64,000 nucleotides of DNA from JAKALD01 sp963817785 (GCA_963817785.1 CAWFPL010000002.1:1054001-1118000); one strand, 5' to 3'; shown: positions 1-8,678, counted from the first letter of the stretch. The notes: a model not told the origin generated them from the letters alone. Translations and numbers: made by a program.

Positions 1-1043
1 TCGGCTACTGGTACCGGGTCAATCTGCTGAGCGTTGCCATCCCCCTGTTCGGCTCACTCGCGGGCATCCGTTTCGTCGCGTACCTGTTGCGCCTGGCGAT
101 TCCGACCGGCAGCTGGCTGCACGCCTCGGAGCGCGCGATCGCTACCGTGGTCTGGAGTGCGGTCGCGCTGCACATCACCGGCCTGCTGCCGGAGATGGTC
201 CGGTTGCTGCAGCACGTGCGCATCTCGTTCGGTTCCCAAAAGCTGTCGCTCTGGCAACTGCTCCAGACCGGGTTCTGGGTGGTCTCGGCGTTGCTGCTGT
301 CGCTGTGGGCCGGCAGCGCGCTCGAGGCGCGGCTGATGCGCGCCCAGCGGATGCATTCGAGCCTGCGCGTGGTGCTCGCCCGGCTCGGCAAGGCGCTGCT
401 GGTGGTCGTGGCGATGCTGATCGTATTGCCGCTGCTCGGCATCGATCTCACGGTGCTGTCGGTGTTCGGTGGCGCGCTCGGAGTGGGCCTGGGCCTGGGG
501 CTGCAGAAAATTGCCTCGAACTATCTGTCGGGCTTCATCATCCTGCTCGACCGCTCGATCCGCATCGGTGACCTGATTACCGCCGACGGTCAGCATGGCG
601 AGGTGAAGCAGATCACTACGCGCTATGCGGTGGTGCGCGCGCTTACCGGCGTCGAGGCGATCATCCCCAACGACATGCTGGTGACCACGACCGTTCTGAA
701 CCATTCGTACACCGACAAGAAGGTACGGGTTGCGTTGAAGGTGCAGGTGGCCTACGACACCGATGTCGAACAGACGCTGCAACTGCTGGTCGAAATCGCG
801 GTGCGCCACCAGCGCGTGCTGCGCGATCCGGCACCGGCGGGTCAACTGACCGAATTTGCCGACAGCGGGATCAACCTGGAGCTCGGATTCTGGATCGACG
901 ATCCGGAGAACGGCACACTCAACGTGCGCTCGGACATCGCCCGTCAGATCCTGTCCGAGTTCCGCGTGCGCGGGATTGAAATTCCTTTTCCGCAGCGCGA
1001 GGTTAGGCTGCTCGCCGGGAACGGCGTGGGGCCATCCACCTAG
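1..1043 (+). CDS. MscS-family mechanosensitive ion channel, 5' partial
   Basis: The frame is open from base 3 of the window to TAG at 1041, so the N-terminus lies outside; about 346 residues are visible. Several hydrophobic segments come first, then the glycine/alanine-rich pore helix GGALGVGLGLGLQKIAS, continued as NYLSGFIILLDRSIRIGD, which is the hallmark of the MscS pore and the beta domain that follows it. The C-terminal third looks like the usual cytoplasmic vestibule. By family knowledge it is an inner-membrane channel that opens under membrane tension and releases solutes during hypo-osmotic shock. The length before the pore suggests one of the larger MscS relatives rather than the minimal three-helix form. 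The downstream desaturase is on the same strand but about 140 bases away with its own promoter-like site. Confidence 0.9.
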   Translation, partial: GYWYRVNLLSVAIPLFGSLAGIRFVAYLLRLAIPTGSWLHASERAIATVVWSAVALHITGLLPEMVRLLQHVRISFGSQKLSLWQLLQTGFWVVSALLLSLWAGSALEARLMRAQRMHSSLRVVLARLGKALLVVVAMLIVLPLLGIDLTVLSVFGGALGVGLGLGLQKIASNYLSGFIILLDRSIRIGDLITADGQHGEVKQITTRYAVVRALTGVEAIIPNDMLVTTTVLNHSYTDKKVRVALKVQVAYDTDVEQTLQLLVEIAVRHQRVLRDPAPAGQLTEFADSGINLELGFWIDDPENGTLNVRSDIARQILSEFRVRGIEIPFPQREVRLLAGNGVGPST

Positions 1044-1102
1044 AATAGTTCTCATATGGCGCATCGGGGCGACGGAGCGCGACGGCGAAGCGCGCTTTCG
1101 GG

Positions 1103-1130
1103 TTGCGCCGAGAGGCGGTTCGCGTAGAAT
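1103..1130 (+). promoter_or_regulatory. Possible sigma70 promoter for the desaturase
   Basis: TTGCGC (1103-1108) and TAGAAT (1125-1130) are separated by 16 bases and lie about 55 bases before the desaturase ATG. The -35 match is weak. The TAGAAT plus CG-rich downstream pattern recurs before several other genes in this window. Confidence 0.45.
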
Positions 1131-1185
1131 CCCGCGCGTAAGCCCCCATATAAGACCCGTTACACTTTTTCGGACCCAAGACCCG

Positions 1186-2358
1186 ATGGTATTTTCAGGA
1201 TTGCTCAATCTGCCGTGGTGGGGTTACGTGCTGGCGGCGCTTGGCCTCACGCACGTGACGATCGCCTCGGTCACGATTTTTCTGCATCGTCACCAGGCGC
1301 ACCGCGCGCTCGACCTGCACCCGGTGGTGTCGCACTTCTTCCGCTTCTGGCTGTGGCTGACCACCGGTATGGTCACCAAGGAGTGGGCCGCGATCCATCG
1401 CAAGCACCACGCCAAGTGCGAGACCCCGGACGATCCGCACAGCCCGCAGATGGTGGGCATCAACCGCGTGTTGTGGGGCGGCGTATTCCTGTACCACAAG
1501 GAGTCGCACAACCAGGAGACCATGGAGCGCTACGGCCACGGCACGCCGGACGATTGGATGGAGCGCAACGTGTACTCCAGGCACGCGATCCTCGGCCTGA
1601 CGCTGATGGCGCTGACAAATCTCGCGCTGTTCGGCCTGGTGCCGGGCGTCCTGATCTTCCTCACCCAGATCGTGTGGATTCCGTTCTGGGCCGCGGGAGT
1701 GATCAACGGCATCGGACACTACTGGGGCTATCGCAGCTACGACTGCGCCGACGCCAGCACCAATATCGTACCCTGGGGCATTCTCATCGGCGGCGAGGAG
1801 CTGCACAACAACCACCACGCGTTTGCTTCTTCGGCGAAGCTGTCCTCCAAATGGTATGAATTCGACATCGGCTGGATGTACATCCGCATCCTGGAAATGC
1901 TCGGGCTCGCCTCGGTAAAGAAGGTCGCGCCCAAGCCGAGCTTCGCTGCACCCAAGCCGGCTGCGGATCTCGACACGCTGCATGCCGTGATCGCCAACCG
2001 CTACGACGTGCTTTCGCGCTACGCCAAGTCGGTCAAGAGAACTTACCGCGAGGAACTGGATCGGCTCAAGCGCTGGTCGCCGGGCGACGCCGAAGCGCTC
2101 AAACCGCTGAAGCGCGCGCTGCTGCGCATGCAAAAGCTCTCGGAGGCGGAGCGGGCCCGGCTCGCGGAGGCGCTGAAGAACTCGAAGGCGCTGGCCACCG
2201 TGGTGGCGATGCGCCAGGAGCTGGCCGCGCTCTGGGAGCGTTCGAGCGCTTCCAAGGAGCAGTTGCTGCGCCAGCTGCAGGATTGGTGCCACCGTGCCGA
2301 CGCGAGCGGCATCGCGTCGTTGCAGGACTTCTCGCGCCGTCTGCGCTGCTACGCGTAA
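1186..2358 (+). CDS. Membrane fatty-acid (acyl-CoA delta-9 type) desaturase with C-terminal extension
   Basis: A 390-residue protein with the three histidine clusters of membrane di-iron desaturases: HRHQAHR near residue 35, HRKHH near residue 70 and HNNHH near residue 207. These bind the two irons that activate oxygen to put a cis double bond in a saturated acyl chain. Hydrophobic helices surround the boxes (for example WGYVLAALGLTHVTI at the N-terminus). The catalytic core ends near residue 260. The last 130 or so residues are charged and probably helical, longer than in minimal delta-9 desaturases. The ATG at 1186 was chosen because it starts directly before the first membrane helix and follows a promoter-like site; the frame is open further upstream but runs through non-coding-like sequence. 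Probable role: membrane fluidity control. Confidence 0.88.
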   Translation: MVFSGLLNLPWWGYVLAALGLTHVTIASVTIFLHRHQAHRALDLHPVVSHFFRFWLWLTTGMVTKEWAAIHRKHHAKCETPDDPHSPQMVGINRVLWGGVFLYHKESHNQETMERYGHGTPDDWMERNVYSRHAILGLTLMALTNLALFGLVPGVLIFLTQIVWIPFWAAGVINGIGHYWGYRSYDCADASTNIVPWGILIGGEELHNNHHAFASSAKLSSKWYEFDIGWMYIRILEMLGLASVKKVAPKPSFAAPKPAADLDTLHAVIANRYDVLSRYAKSVKRTYREELDRLKRWSPGDAEALKPLKRALLRMQKLSEAERARLAEALKNSKALATVVAMRQELAALWERSSASKEQLLRQLQDWCHRADASGIASLQDFSRRLRCYA

Positions 2359-2370
2359 GCGGCTGCGCAC

Positions 2371-2404
2371 GACAAAAAAGCCCGCCTAGGCGGGCTTTTT
2401 TGTC
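2371..2404. terminator. Bidirectional intrinsic terminator
   Basis: A perfect palindrome with AAAAAAGCCCGCC and GGCGGGCTTTTTT arms gives a GC stem with T-runs on both strands. It sits between the convergent desaturase and rpmG genes, so it can serve both. Confidence 0.9.
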
Positions 2405-2423
2405 GCTGTGGCAGCAAGCCTGC

Positions 2424-2579
2424 CTACTTCAGCTTCGTTTCCTTGTACAGGACGTGCTTGCGCGCCTTGGGATCGTACTTCTTGAGCTCCAACTTGTCGG
2501 GCGTGGTGCGCTTGTTCTTGCTGGTGGTGTAGAAGTGGCCGGTACCGGCGGTCGACTCGAGCTTGATCTTCTCGCGCAT
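2424..2579 (-). CDS. rpmG: 50S ribosomal protein L33
   Basis: A 51-residue basic protein beginning MREKIKLESTAGTGHFYTT and ending KHVLYKETKLK, the standard form of L33 in Gram-negative bacteria. It is a component of the large ribosomal subunit near the E site. There are no zinc-binding cysteine pairs, so this is the zinc-independent (C-) form. It lies 12 bases downstream of rpmB on the same strand, the usual rpmB-rpmG pair, and is followed by a strong terminator. Confidence 0.96.
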   Translation of the reverse strand: MREKIKLESTAGTGHFYTTSKNKRTTPDKLELKKYDPKARKHVLYKETKLK

Positions 2580-2591
2580 GATCGTGCTCCC

Positions 2592-2822
2592 TCAGGCCTT
2601 TTTGGCGCGTAGCTCGACGAGCACCGCGTCAATGCCGACTTTGTCGATCTTGCGCAGCCCGGCGGTGGATACGCGCAACCGTACCCAGCGGTTCTCGCTT
2701 TCCACCCAGAACCGGCGATAGTGCAGGTTGGGCTGGAACACGCGCTTGGTCTTGTTGTTCGCGTGCGATACCAGATTGCCCTTCATCGGCTTCTTGCCGG
2801 TTACTTCGCAAACTCGGGACAT
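2592..2822 (-). CDS. rpmB: 50S ribosomal protein L28
   Basis: 76 residues, starting MSRVCEVTGKKPMKGNLVSH with the conserved C-x-TGKxP...N-x-VSH...KR pattern and continuing with RRFWVESENRWVRLRVST. L28 is an early-assembling protein of the large subunit. It is first in the rpmB-rpmG pair. Only one N-terminal cysteine is present, so this is the zinc-independent version. Confidence 0.96.
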   Translation of the reverse strand: MSRVCEVTGKKPMKGNLVSHANNKTKRVFQPNLHYRRFWVESENRWVRLRVSTAGLRKIDKVGIDAVLVELRAKKA

Positions 2823-2937
2823 CTCGGACTCCGTGAACTTCTCGGAAAGGCGCGAATTATACGCGGAAAATCAGAGCTCTTTCAACCAGCTTCGGCTTGC
2901 CGAGTGCCCTTGCTCGTGCGGTTCCTCGGCGGGGCGC

Positions 2938-3595
2938 TCAGAGCAATCCGCGCTCGGCGAAAGAGAGCGCCTGCGTATCGGCGATGATGAAGTGGTCGAG
3001 CACCTTCACTTCAACGAGCGCAAGGGCTTCCTTCAGCTGGCGCGTGAGCGGCTCGTCGGCCTGGCTGGGTTGCGCCACCCCCGAAGGGTGGTTGTGGGCG
3101 TTGTGTGCGCAGCGCCGATTTCACGACCTCGCGCGGGTAGACGCTGGTTGGCGTGAGGGTGCCGCGGAACAGCTCCGCGGCCGCCAGCACGCGGCGCTGC
3201 GCGTCGAGGAACAGTGCTACGAAGACCTCATGCTCGCGTGCGCCGAGCGCCAGGCGCAGATAGTCACGCACCGCACCGGGCGAGGTGAGGGCATTGCGCG
3301 CGCCGATCTCCTCTCGCAGGCAGCGTTGTGCGAGCTCGAGCACCGCCGCAAGCTGCGCCCGCTTGGCGTCGCCCAGGCCCTTCACCCGCCCGAGCGCGGC
3401 GAAATCGCAGGCCAGCAGGCCGGCCAGGCCGCCGCAGCGCCCGATCAGCTCACGCGCCAGCTCGACCGCGCTCTTGCCGCGGGCGCCGGTGCGCAGGCAC
3501 ACGGCCACGAGCTCGGCATCCGAGAGTTGCGTGGCTCCGCCGCTCAGCAGACGCTCGCGCGGGCGCTGCGCGCGCGGCCAATCCGTAATCGCCAT
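2938..3595 (-). pseudogene. radC: radC (JAMM/MPN DNA-repair-associated protein), frameshifted by a ~17-nt deletion
   Basis: Starting at ATG 3595-3593 (MAITDWPRAQRP), the product reads as RadC through the helix-hairpin-helix (GRVKGLGDAKRAQL) up to YPREVVKSALR. The frame then goes wrong around 3097-3110. The JAMM motif HNHPSG is present in the next frame (about 3080-3096) and that frame runs to the normal RadC C-terminus FAERGLL and TGA at 2938. Between the R codon and HNHPSG there are 10 nt, where E. coli RadC has nine codons (27 nt), so 17 nt are missing. Adding them back gives 224 residues, the normal size. Unless the deletion is an assembly fault, no full RadC is made. It is transcribed divergently from coaBC. 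Confidence 0.82.
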
Positions 3596-3659
3596 AGTAG
3601 GAACCTCGTTGCACCGAGGCGCGGCAGCCCCGTGTCCTGCGTGAGCCCGGGAAAAGCAA

Positions 3660-3665
3660 TAGAAT
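3660..3665 (+). promoter_or_regulatory. -10-like TAGAAT upstream of coaBC
   Basis: TAGAAT followed by CGCGC lies 35 bases before the coaBC ATG in the 105-base divergent gap with radC. No convincing -35 hexamer is visible. Confidence 0.45.
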
Positions 3666-3700
3666 CGCGCTTCCCGTTCAACGCTCGGACGGCGGCGCGG

Positions 3701-4948
3701 ATGACGACTCTCGAAGGCAAACGGATCCTGCTCGGGATCACCGGCGGCATCGCGGCCTACAAGGCAGCCGAGCTGGTGCGGCTGCTGGTGAAGGCGCGGG
3801 CGGACGTGCGCGTAGTGATGACCGAGGCGGCGTGCCGCTTCGTGACGCCGGTTACCATGCAGGCGCTGTCCGGCCAGCGGGTATGGACCGATCTGTGGGA
3901 CCCCGGCGTTGCCGACAACATGGGCCATATCGAGCTGTCGCGCGACCGCGACCTGATGGTGGTCGCACCCGGCAGCGCGGACTTCGTGGCGAAGGCCGCG
4001 CTCGGCCTGGCCGACGACCTGCTCTCCGCGCTGGCGCTGGCGCGGCGCTGTCCGCTGCTCATCGCTCCGGCGATGAACGTCGAGATGTGGGAGCATCCCG
4101 CGACGCAGCGCAATGTGCTGGCGCTGCGCGACGACGGCGTGCTCATCGCCGGGCCGACGGCTGGCGACCAGGCGTGCGGCGAAACCGGCATGGGGCGCAT
4201 GCTCGAGCCCGATGCGATCGGCGCCGACATCGAGACGTTCTTCCAGCCGAAGCTGCTGGCCGGCAAGCGCGTGCTGGTGACCGCCGGGCCGACCGAGGAG
4301 CCGATCGACCCGGTGCGCGTCATCACGAACTCGAGCTCGGGCAAGATGGGATTCGCGGTGGCGCGTGCGGCGCAGGAGGCCGGCGCCGAGGTGACGCTGG
4401 TGAGCGGCCCGGTGGCGCTGCAGGCGCCGGCGCGCGTTGCGCGCATCGACGTACGGACCGCGCGGGAGATGTTCGATGCGGTGAAGGCCGCGGCGGCCGC
4501 GTGCGACGTGTTCATTGCGGTGGCGGCGGTGGCCGACTACCGCGCGCGAAATCCCGCCGAGCACAAGATCAAGAAAACCGAGGGCAGGCGCCTGACGCTG
4601 GAGCTCGAGGAGAATCCGGACATCCTCGCTTACGTCACGGGGCTGCCGAAACCGCCATTCTGCGTCGGCTTCGCCGCCGAGAGCCGGGATCTGGCACGCA
4701 ACGCGAGGGAGAAACGCGCCAGGAAGAACGTACCGCTGCTGGCCGCGAATCTGGCGCAGGAAGCGCTCGGCGCCGACGACAACGCGCTCACGCTGTTCGA
4801 CGAGCGCGGCGAGCATCCTCTCGGCTACGGGCCCAAGATCGAGCAGGCGCGCAAGCTCGTTGCGCACATTGCCGCCATGCTCGCGACTGGCAGCCGCGTA
4901 GCGCGTCCTGCACCCGCATCGCGCCGCACGAGGCAGCGCAGCTCATGA
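3701..4948 (+). CDS. coaBC: Bifunctional phosphopantothenoylcysteine decarboxylase / phosphopantothenate-cysteine ligase
   Basis: A 415-residue fusion catalysing two steps of coenzyme A synthesis: ligation of cysteine to 4'-phosphopantothenate and FMN-dependent decarboxylation of the product. The N-terminal CoaC flavoprotein half (about 1-185) has GITGGIAAYKAAELVR, the substrate-clamping PAMNVEMW and the ACGETGMGRM loop with the catalytic cysteine. The CoaB half (190-400) starts VLVTAGPTEEPIDPVR, then NSSSGKMG and the KIKKTE lysine motif. The ATG at 3701 precedes the first beta strand and removes a long upstream extension that would overlap radC. The gene overlaps dut by ATGA, suggesting translational coupling. 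The last 20 or so residues are a basic tail. Confidence 0.96.
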   Translation: MTTLEGKRILLGITGGIAAYKAAELVRLLVKARADVRVVMTEAACRFVTPVTMQALSGQRVWTDLWDPGVADNMGHIELSRDRDLMVVAPGSADFVAKAALGLADDLLSALALARRCPLLIAPAMNVEMWEHPATQRNVLALRDDGVLIAGPTAGDQACGETGMGRMLEPDAIGADIETFFQPKLLAGKRVLVTAGPTEEPIDPVRVITNSSSGKMGFAVARAAQEAGAEVTLVSGPVALQAPARVARIDVRTAREMFDAVKAAAAACDVFIAVAAVADYRARNPAEHKIKKTEGRRLTLELEENPDILAYVTGLPKPPFCVGFAAESRDLARNAREKRARKNVPLLAANLAQEALGADDNALTLFDERGEHPLGYGPKIEQARKLVAHIAAMLATGSRVARPAPASRRTRQRSS

Positions 4949-5394
4949 GAAAACTGGAAGTGAAGATCCTCGACCCGAGGATCCGGCACAACATGCCGCG
5001 CTACGCGACCCCGGGCGCGGCTGGCCTGGATCTGCGCGCCTGCGTCGAGGTACCGCTGACGCTCGCGCCGGGCGACAGCGAGCTCGTTCCATCGGGCATC
5101 GCGATCCATCTCGGCGACCCGGGCTACGCGGCGGTCGTGCTGCCGCGCTCCGGTCTTGGCGCGAAGCACGGCATCGTGCTCGGCAACCTGGTCGGCCTGA
5201 TCGATTCCGATTATCAGGGGCAGGTGTTCGTATCAGTCTGGAACCGGGGCAAGAGCGCGTTCACCATCCAGCCGTTGGATCGCATCGCACAGCTGGTGGT
5301 GGTGCCGGTGGTCCAGGTCGAGTTTCACGTGGTCGAAGACTTCGCCGCCTCGCGCCGCGGGGCGGGCGGCTTCGGCAGCACCGGCCAGGCATAG
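4945..5394 (+). CDS. dut: Deoxyuridine 5'-triphosphate nucleotidohydrolase
   Basis: 149 residues, the normal length of trimeric dUTPase. It hydrolyses dUTP to dUMP and pyrophosphate, keeping uracil out of DNA and feeding thymidylate synthesis. The five family motifs are visible: AGLDLRA, PRSGLGAKHGI, GLIDSDYQG, RIAQLVV and the C-terminal GAGGFGSTG arm that closes over the active site. The start codon overlaps the coaBC stop (ATGA). A strong terminator follows immediately. The coaBC-dut pairing is common in proteobacteria. Confidence 0.97.
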   Translation: MRKLEVKILDPRIRHNMPRYATPGAAGLDLRACVEVPLTLAPGDSELVPSGIAIHLGDPGYAAVVLPRSGLGAKHGIVLGNLVGLIDSDYQGQVFVSVWNRGKSAFTIQPLDRIAQLVVVPVVQVEFHVVEDFAASRRGAGGFGSTGQA

Positions 5395-5400
5395 AAAGGC

Positions 5401-5425
5401 GAAGGCCCCGCCGGGCGGGGCCTTC
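5401..5425. terminator. Terminator hairpin between dut and clpA
   Basis: GAAGGCCCCG and CGGGGCCTTC form a long perfect stem with a five-base loop. T-tracts are short on both sides, but the position between two convergent genes supports a shared terminator. Confidence 0.75.
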
Positions 5426-5447
5426 GTGTCACGCGGATCGCCGCGGG

Positions 5448-7709
5448 TCAGACGACCGCCGCCGGCTCCTCCTCGAACTTGAGGAAGATCTTCTCGGTGT
5501 CGTCGACGTCGATGGTCACCTTACCGCCGTGCTGCAGCTTGCCGAACAGCAGCTCGTCGGCGAGCGCGCGGCGGACCGTGTCCTGGATGAGGCGCGCCAT
5601 CGGGCGCGCACCCATCAGCGGGTCGAAGCCCTTGTTCGACAGGTGCTCGCGCAGCTTGGTCGTGAACACCGGCTCGACCTTCTTCTCCTGCAGCTGCTCT
5701 TCGAGCTGCATCAGGAACTTGTCCACGACGCGCAGGATGATGTCGCGGTCCAGCGCGCGGAACGAGATGGTCGCGTCCAGACGGTTCCTGAACTCGGGCG
5801 TGAACATGCGCTTGATGGCCTCCATCTCGTCGCCGGTCTGCTTGGTCGAGGTGAAGCCCATCGCGTTCTTCGACAGAGACTCGGCGCCCGCATTGGTGGT
5901 CATCACGATCGCCACGTTGCGGAAATCGGCCTTTCTGCCGTTGTTGTCGGTCAGAGTGCCGTGGTCCATCACCTGCAGCAGGATATTGAAGATGTCCGGG
6001 TGGGCCTTCTCGATCTCGTCGAGCAGCAGCACCGAGTAGGGCTTCTTGGTGATCTGCTCGGTGAGCAGCCCTCCCTGTTCAAAGCCGACGTAACCCGGAG
6101 GCGCGCCGATCAGGCGCGACACCGCGTGCCGCTCCATGTACTCCGACATGTCGAACCGGATCAGCTCGATGCCCATGCAGTAGGCGAGCTGCCGTGCCAC
6201 CTCGGTCTTGCCGACTCCGGTGGGCCCGGAGAACAGGAAGCTGCCGATCGGCTTCTGCGGGTTGCCGAGACCCGAGCGCGCCATCTTGATCGCGCTGGCG
6301 AGCGCCTCGATCGCCTTGTCCTGGCCGAACACGGTGGCCTTCAGGTCGCGCTCCAAGTTGGCGAGCGCACTGCGATCGTCGGTCGAGACGCTGCGCGGCG
6401 GGATGCGCGCGATCTTGGCGATGATCTCCTCGATCTCGGCCTTGCCGATGATCTTCTTCTGCTTGCTCTTCGGCGCGATGCGCTGGGCGGCGCCAGCCTC
6501 GTCGATCACGTCGATCGCCTTGTCGGGGAGGTGGCGGTCGTTGATGTAGCGCGCCGACAGCTCGGCCGCGGTGGCGAGCGCATTGGCGGTGTACTTGACG
6601 CTATGGTGCGCCTCGAAGCGCGTCTTCAGGCCCTTCAGGATCTCAACCGTCTCCTCGACCGAAGGCTCGATGACGTCGATCTTCTGGAAGCGCCGTGACA
6701 GCGCGTGATCCTTCTCGAACACGCCACGATACTCGTTGTAAGTGGTCGCGCCAATGCACTTGAGCTGCCCGGTGGATAGCACCGGCTTGAGCAGGTTGGA
6801 GGCATCGAGCGTCCCGCCGGAGGCCGCGCCGGCGCCGATGACCGTGTGGATTTCGTCGATGAACAGGATCGCGTTCGGATTGTCGACCAGCTGCTTGAGC
6901 ACCGCCTTGAGGCGCTGCTCGAAGTCGCCGCGGTACTTGGTGCCTGCGAGCAGCGCGCCCATGTCGAGCGCATACACGGTGGACTTGGACAGCAGGTCCG
7001 GCACGCTGCTTTCCACGATCCGGCGCGCCAAGCCCTCGGCGATCGCGGTCTTGCCCACGCCCGCCTCGCCGACGAGCAGGGGATTGTTCTTGCGCCGGCG
7101 GCACAGCGTCTGGATCACGCGCTCGAGCTCCTTTTCGCGGCCGATCAGCGGGTCGATCTTGCCGGCGAGCGCGAGCGTGTTCAGGTTCTGCGTGTAGTTG
7201 TCGAGCGGGCTGTTCGCGGTCTGCGCCTCGCCTTCCTGCTCGGCCTCCTGCTCGGCCTTGCCCGCGTGCGGCTGCGGCGTCTTGGTGATGCCGTGCGAGA
7301 TGTAATTGACCACGTCCAGCCGCGTGATTCCCTGCTGCTGCAGGAAGTACACGGCGTGGGAATCCTTTTCGCCGAAGATCGCGACCAGGACGTTGGCGCC
7401 GGTCACCTCCTTCTTGCCGGAGGACTGCACATGCAGGATCGCGCGCTGGATCACGCGCTGGAATCCCAGGGTCGGCTGGGTGTCGACCTCGCGCTCGGCG
7501 GCGATGCGCGGGGTCTGCTCGGCGATGTGCTGGGTCAGCTGCTTGCGCAGCTCGTCGATGTTGGCGCCGCAGGCGCGCAGCACCTCGGCCGCAGTGGGGT
7601 TGTCGAGAAGCGCGAGGAGCAGGTGCTCGACGGTGATGAACTCGTGGCGCTTCTGGCGCGCCTCGACGAACGCCATGTGCAGGCTGACTTCGAGCTCCTG
7701 GGCAATCAT
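5448..7709 (-). CDS. clpA: ATP-dependent Clp protease ATP-binding subunit ClpA
   Basis: 753 residues, matching ClpA. This AAA+ hexamer unfolds substrates and feeds them to ClpP. The N-domain (1-145) carries the two Clp repeats (MIAQELEVSLHMAF..., EHLLLALLDNP). The first AAA module has Walker A GEAGVGKT near residue 215 and Walker B ILFIDEIH; the second has GPTGVGKT near residue 490 and VLLLDEIEKAH. The absence of the long coiled middle domain separates it from ClpB. clpS lies one base upstream on the same strand, giving the classic clpS-clpA adaptor-chaperone operon of the N-end rule pathway. Confidence 0.97.
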   Translation of the reverse strand: MIAQELEVSLHMAFVEARQKRHEFITVEHLLLALLDNPTAAEVLRACGANIDELRKQLTQHIAEQTPRIAAEREVDTQPTLGFQRVIQRAILHVQSSGKKEVTGANVLVAIFGEKDSHAVYFLQQQGITRLDVVNYISHGITKTPQPHAGKAEQEAEQEGEAQTANSPLDNYTQNLNTLALAGKIDPLIGREKELERVIQTLCRRRKNNPLLVGEAGVGKTAIAEGLARRIVESSVPDLLSKSTVYALDMGALLAGTKYRGDFEQRLKAVLKQLVDNPNAILFIDEIHTVIGAGAASGGTLDASNLLKPVLSTGQLKCIGATTYNEYRGVFEKDHALSRRFQKIDVIEPSVEETVEILKGLKTRFEAHHSVKYTANALATAAELSARYINDRHLPDKAIDVIDEAGAAQRIAPKSKQKKIIGKAEIEEIIAKIARIPPRSVSTDDRSALANLERDLKATVFGQDKAIEALASAIKMARSGLGNPQKPIGSFLFSGPTGVGKTEVARQLAYCMGIELIRFDMSEYMERHAVSRLIGAPPGYVGFEQGGLLTEQITKKPYSVLLLDEIEKAHPDIFNILLQVMDHGTLTDNNGRKADFRNVAIVMTTNAGAESLSKNAMGFTSTKQTGDEMEAIKRMFTPEFRNRLDATISFRALDRDIILRVVDKFLMQLEEQLQEKKVEPVFTTKLREHLSNKGFDPLMGARPMARLIQDTVRRALADELLFGKLQHGGKVTIDVDDTEKIFLKFEEEPAAVV

Positions 7710-7710
7710 G

Positions 7711-8016
7711 CTACGTTTCCTCCATCACGCACTGCAGCGGATGCTGGTGTCTGCGCGAATATGCGGCGACTTGCTGGACCTTGGTGGTGGCGACATCGCG
7801 CGGATAGACGCCGCATACTCCGATGCCCTCGCGGTGCACCTTCAGCATGACCTGCGTCGCGCGCTCCCGCGTCATGCCGAAAAACTTCTGCAGGACCAGC
7901 ACTACGAACTCCATCGGCGTGTAATCGTCATTCAGCAGCATGACCTTGTACATCGGCGGGGGCTTGAGCTTGCCCTTTTGCGCCTCGAGTAGCGTGTCAT
8001 CCTTGAACTGCGCCAT
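7711..8016 (-). CDS. clpS: ATP-dependent Clp protease adaptor protein ClpS
   Basis: 101 residues. ClpS docks on the ClpA N-domain and delivers proteins with bulky N-terminal residues. The family signature is clear: YKVMLLNDDYTPMEFVV, where NDD and the hydrophobic pocket bind the N-degron, then MTRERATQVMLKVHREG and the conserved GVYPRDVA strand. The preceding 25 or so residues form the usual flexible tail. Its stop is one base from the clpA start. Confidence 0.97.
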   Translation of the reverse strand: MAQFKDDTLLEAQKGKLKPPPMYKVMLLNDDYTPMEFVVLVLQKFFGMTRERATQVMLKVHREGIGVCGVYPRDVATTKVQQVAAYSRRHQHPLQCVMEET

Positions 8017-8422
8017 GCTGCCGCCTCACTCGCGCCGTCGAGCTCTATTCGGTCGGACATCCCTCTCCAGTCGCCGGTTCCCAGCTCTCCGTGTGCCGTG
8101 GTGGTTGAACGAGCCCTTAGCTGCCTGTGCCCTTCTTATCCTAATCAATGTGCAGGGGGGATGCAATGCAATGCCCCTGTTTTGCAAGGCAGGAAAGCCG
8201 CCATGGCCGGTCCGGATGGCGGCTGCGCGACGCGGTCCGACGGCCAAATGTCACGCCTGGGCCGTACCGGGGCGGCTCTTGACGGCCGGGGGCTGGGCGC
8301 GTAAAAGGGCGCCTGTGTTTGGATTCAGGCTGTCTGTGTCGCCATCGAGGGCGGCGGGGTCGTGAAGTTCAGGCATAACTCGGGCGCCGCCCGAATGGAC
8401 CAATCAACAGAAGGGAAGGACG
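8017..8422. other. Divergent intergenic region between clpS and the cold-shock gene
   Basis: About 400 bases with no convincing gene. It should hold the clpSA promoter and the promoter and long 5' leader of the cold-shock gene. Short open frames here lack family similarity and ordinary codon use. Around 8155-8180 there is a repetitive GCAATGCAATGC stretch. No promoter hexamers could be assigned with confidence. Confidence 0.5.
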
Positions 8423-8626
8423 ATGGCAACTGGCACAGTGAAGTGGTTTAACGACGCGAAGGGCTATGGTTTCATCACGCCGGACGACGGCAGCGAGGAT
8501 CTGTTCGCTCATTTTTCCGCAATCAACATGCCGGGCTTCAAGACCCTCAAGGAAGGCCAGAAGGTCTCCTTCGACGTAGTGCAGGGCCCCAAGGGCAAGC
8601 AGGCCTCGAACATTCAGAAGGCCTAG
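8423..8626 (+). CDS. Cold-shock domain protein (CspA family)
   Basis: 67 residues, a single five-stranded OB fold that binds single-stranded RNA and DNA as an RNA chaperone. RNP-1 (KGYGFI) and RNP-2 (DLFAHFSA) are intact, preceded by GTVKWFNDAKG. A purine-rich GAAGGGAAGGA sits just before ATG 8423. The long upstream gap agrees with the regulated leaders typical of cold-shock mRNAs. Several paralogues normally exist per genome, so whether this one is cold-induced or constitutive cannot be told. Confidence 0.95.
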   Translation: MATGTVKWFNDAKGYGFITPDDGSEDLFAHFSAINMPGFKTLKEGQKVSFDVVQGPKGKQASNIQKA

Positions 8627-8648
8627 GCTCCCCTACCACGCAGAATTG

Positions 8649-8678
8649 AAAAAGGCCGCCCCATCGGGCGGCCTTTTT
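8649..8678 (+). terminator. Intrinsic terminator after the cold-shock gene
   Basis: AAAAAGGCCGCCC and GGGCGGCCTTTTT form a GC stem with a CAT(C) loop and T-run, 22 bases after the stop codon. It could also act on the minus strand for icd. Confidence 0.9.

Noticed and set aside
8026..8304. Short frames between clpS and the cold-shock gene
   Set aside because: No conserved sequence; composition and position fit a regulatory region and a 5' leader.
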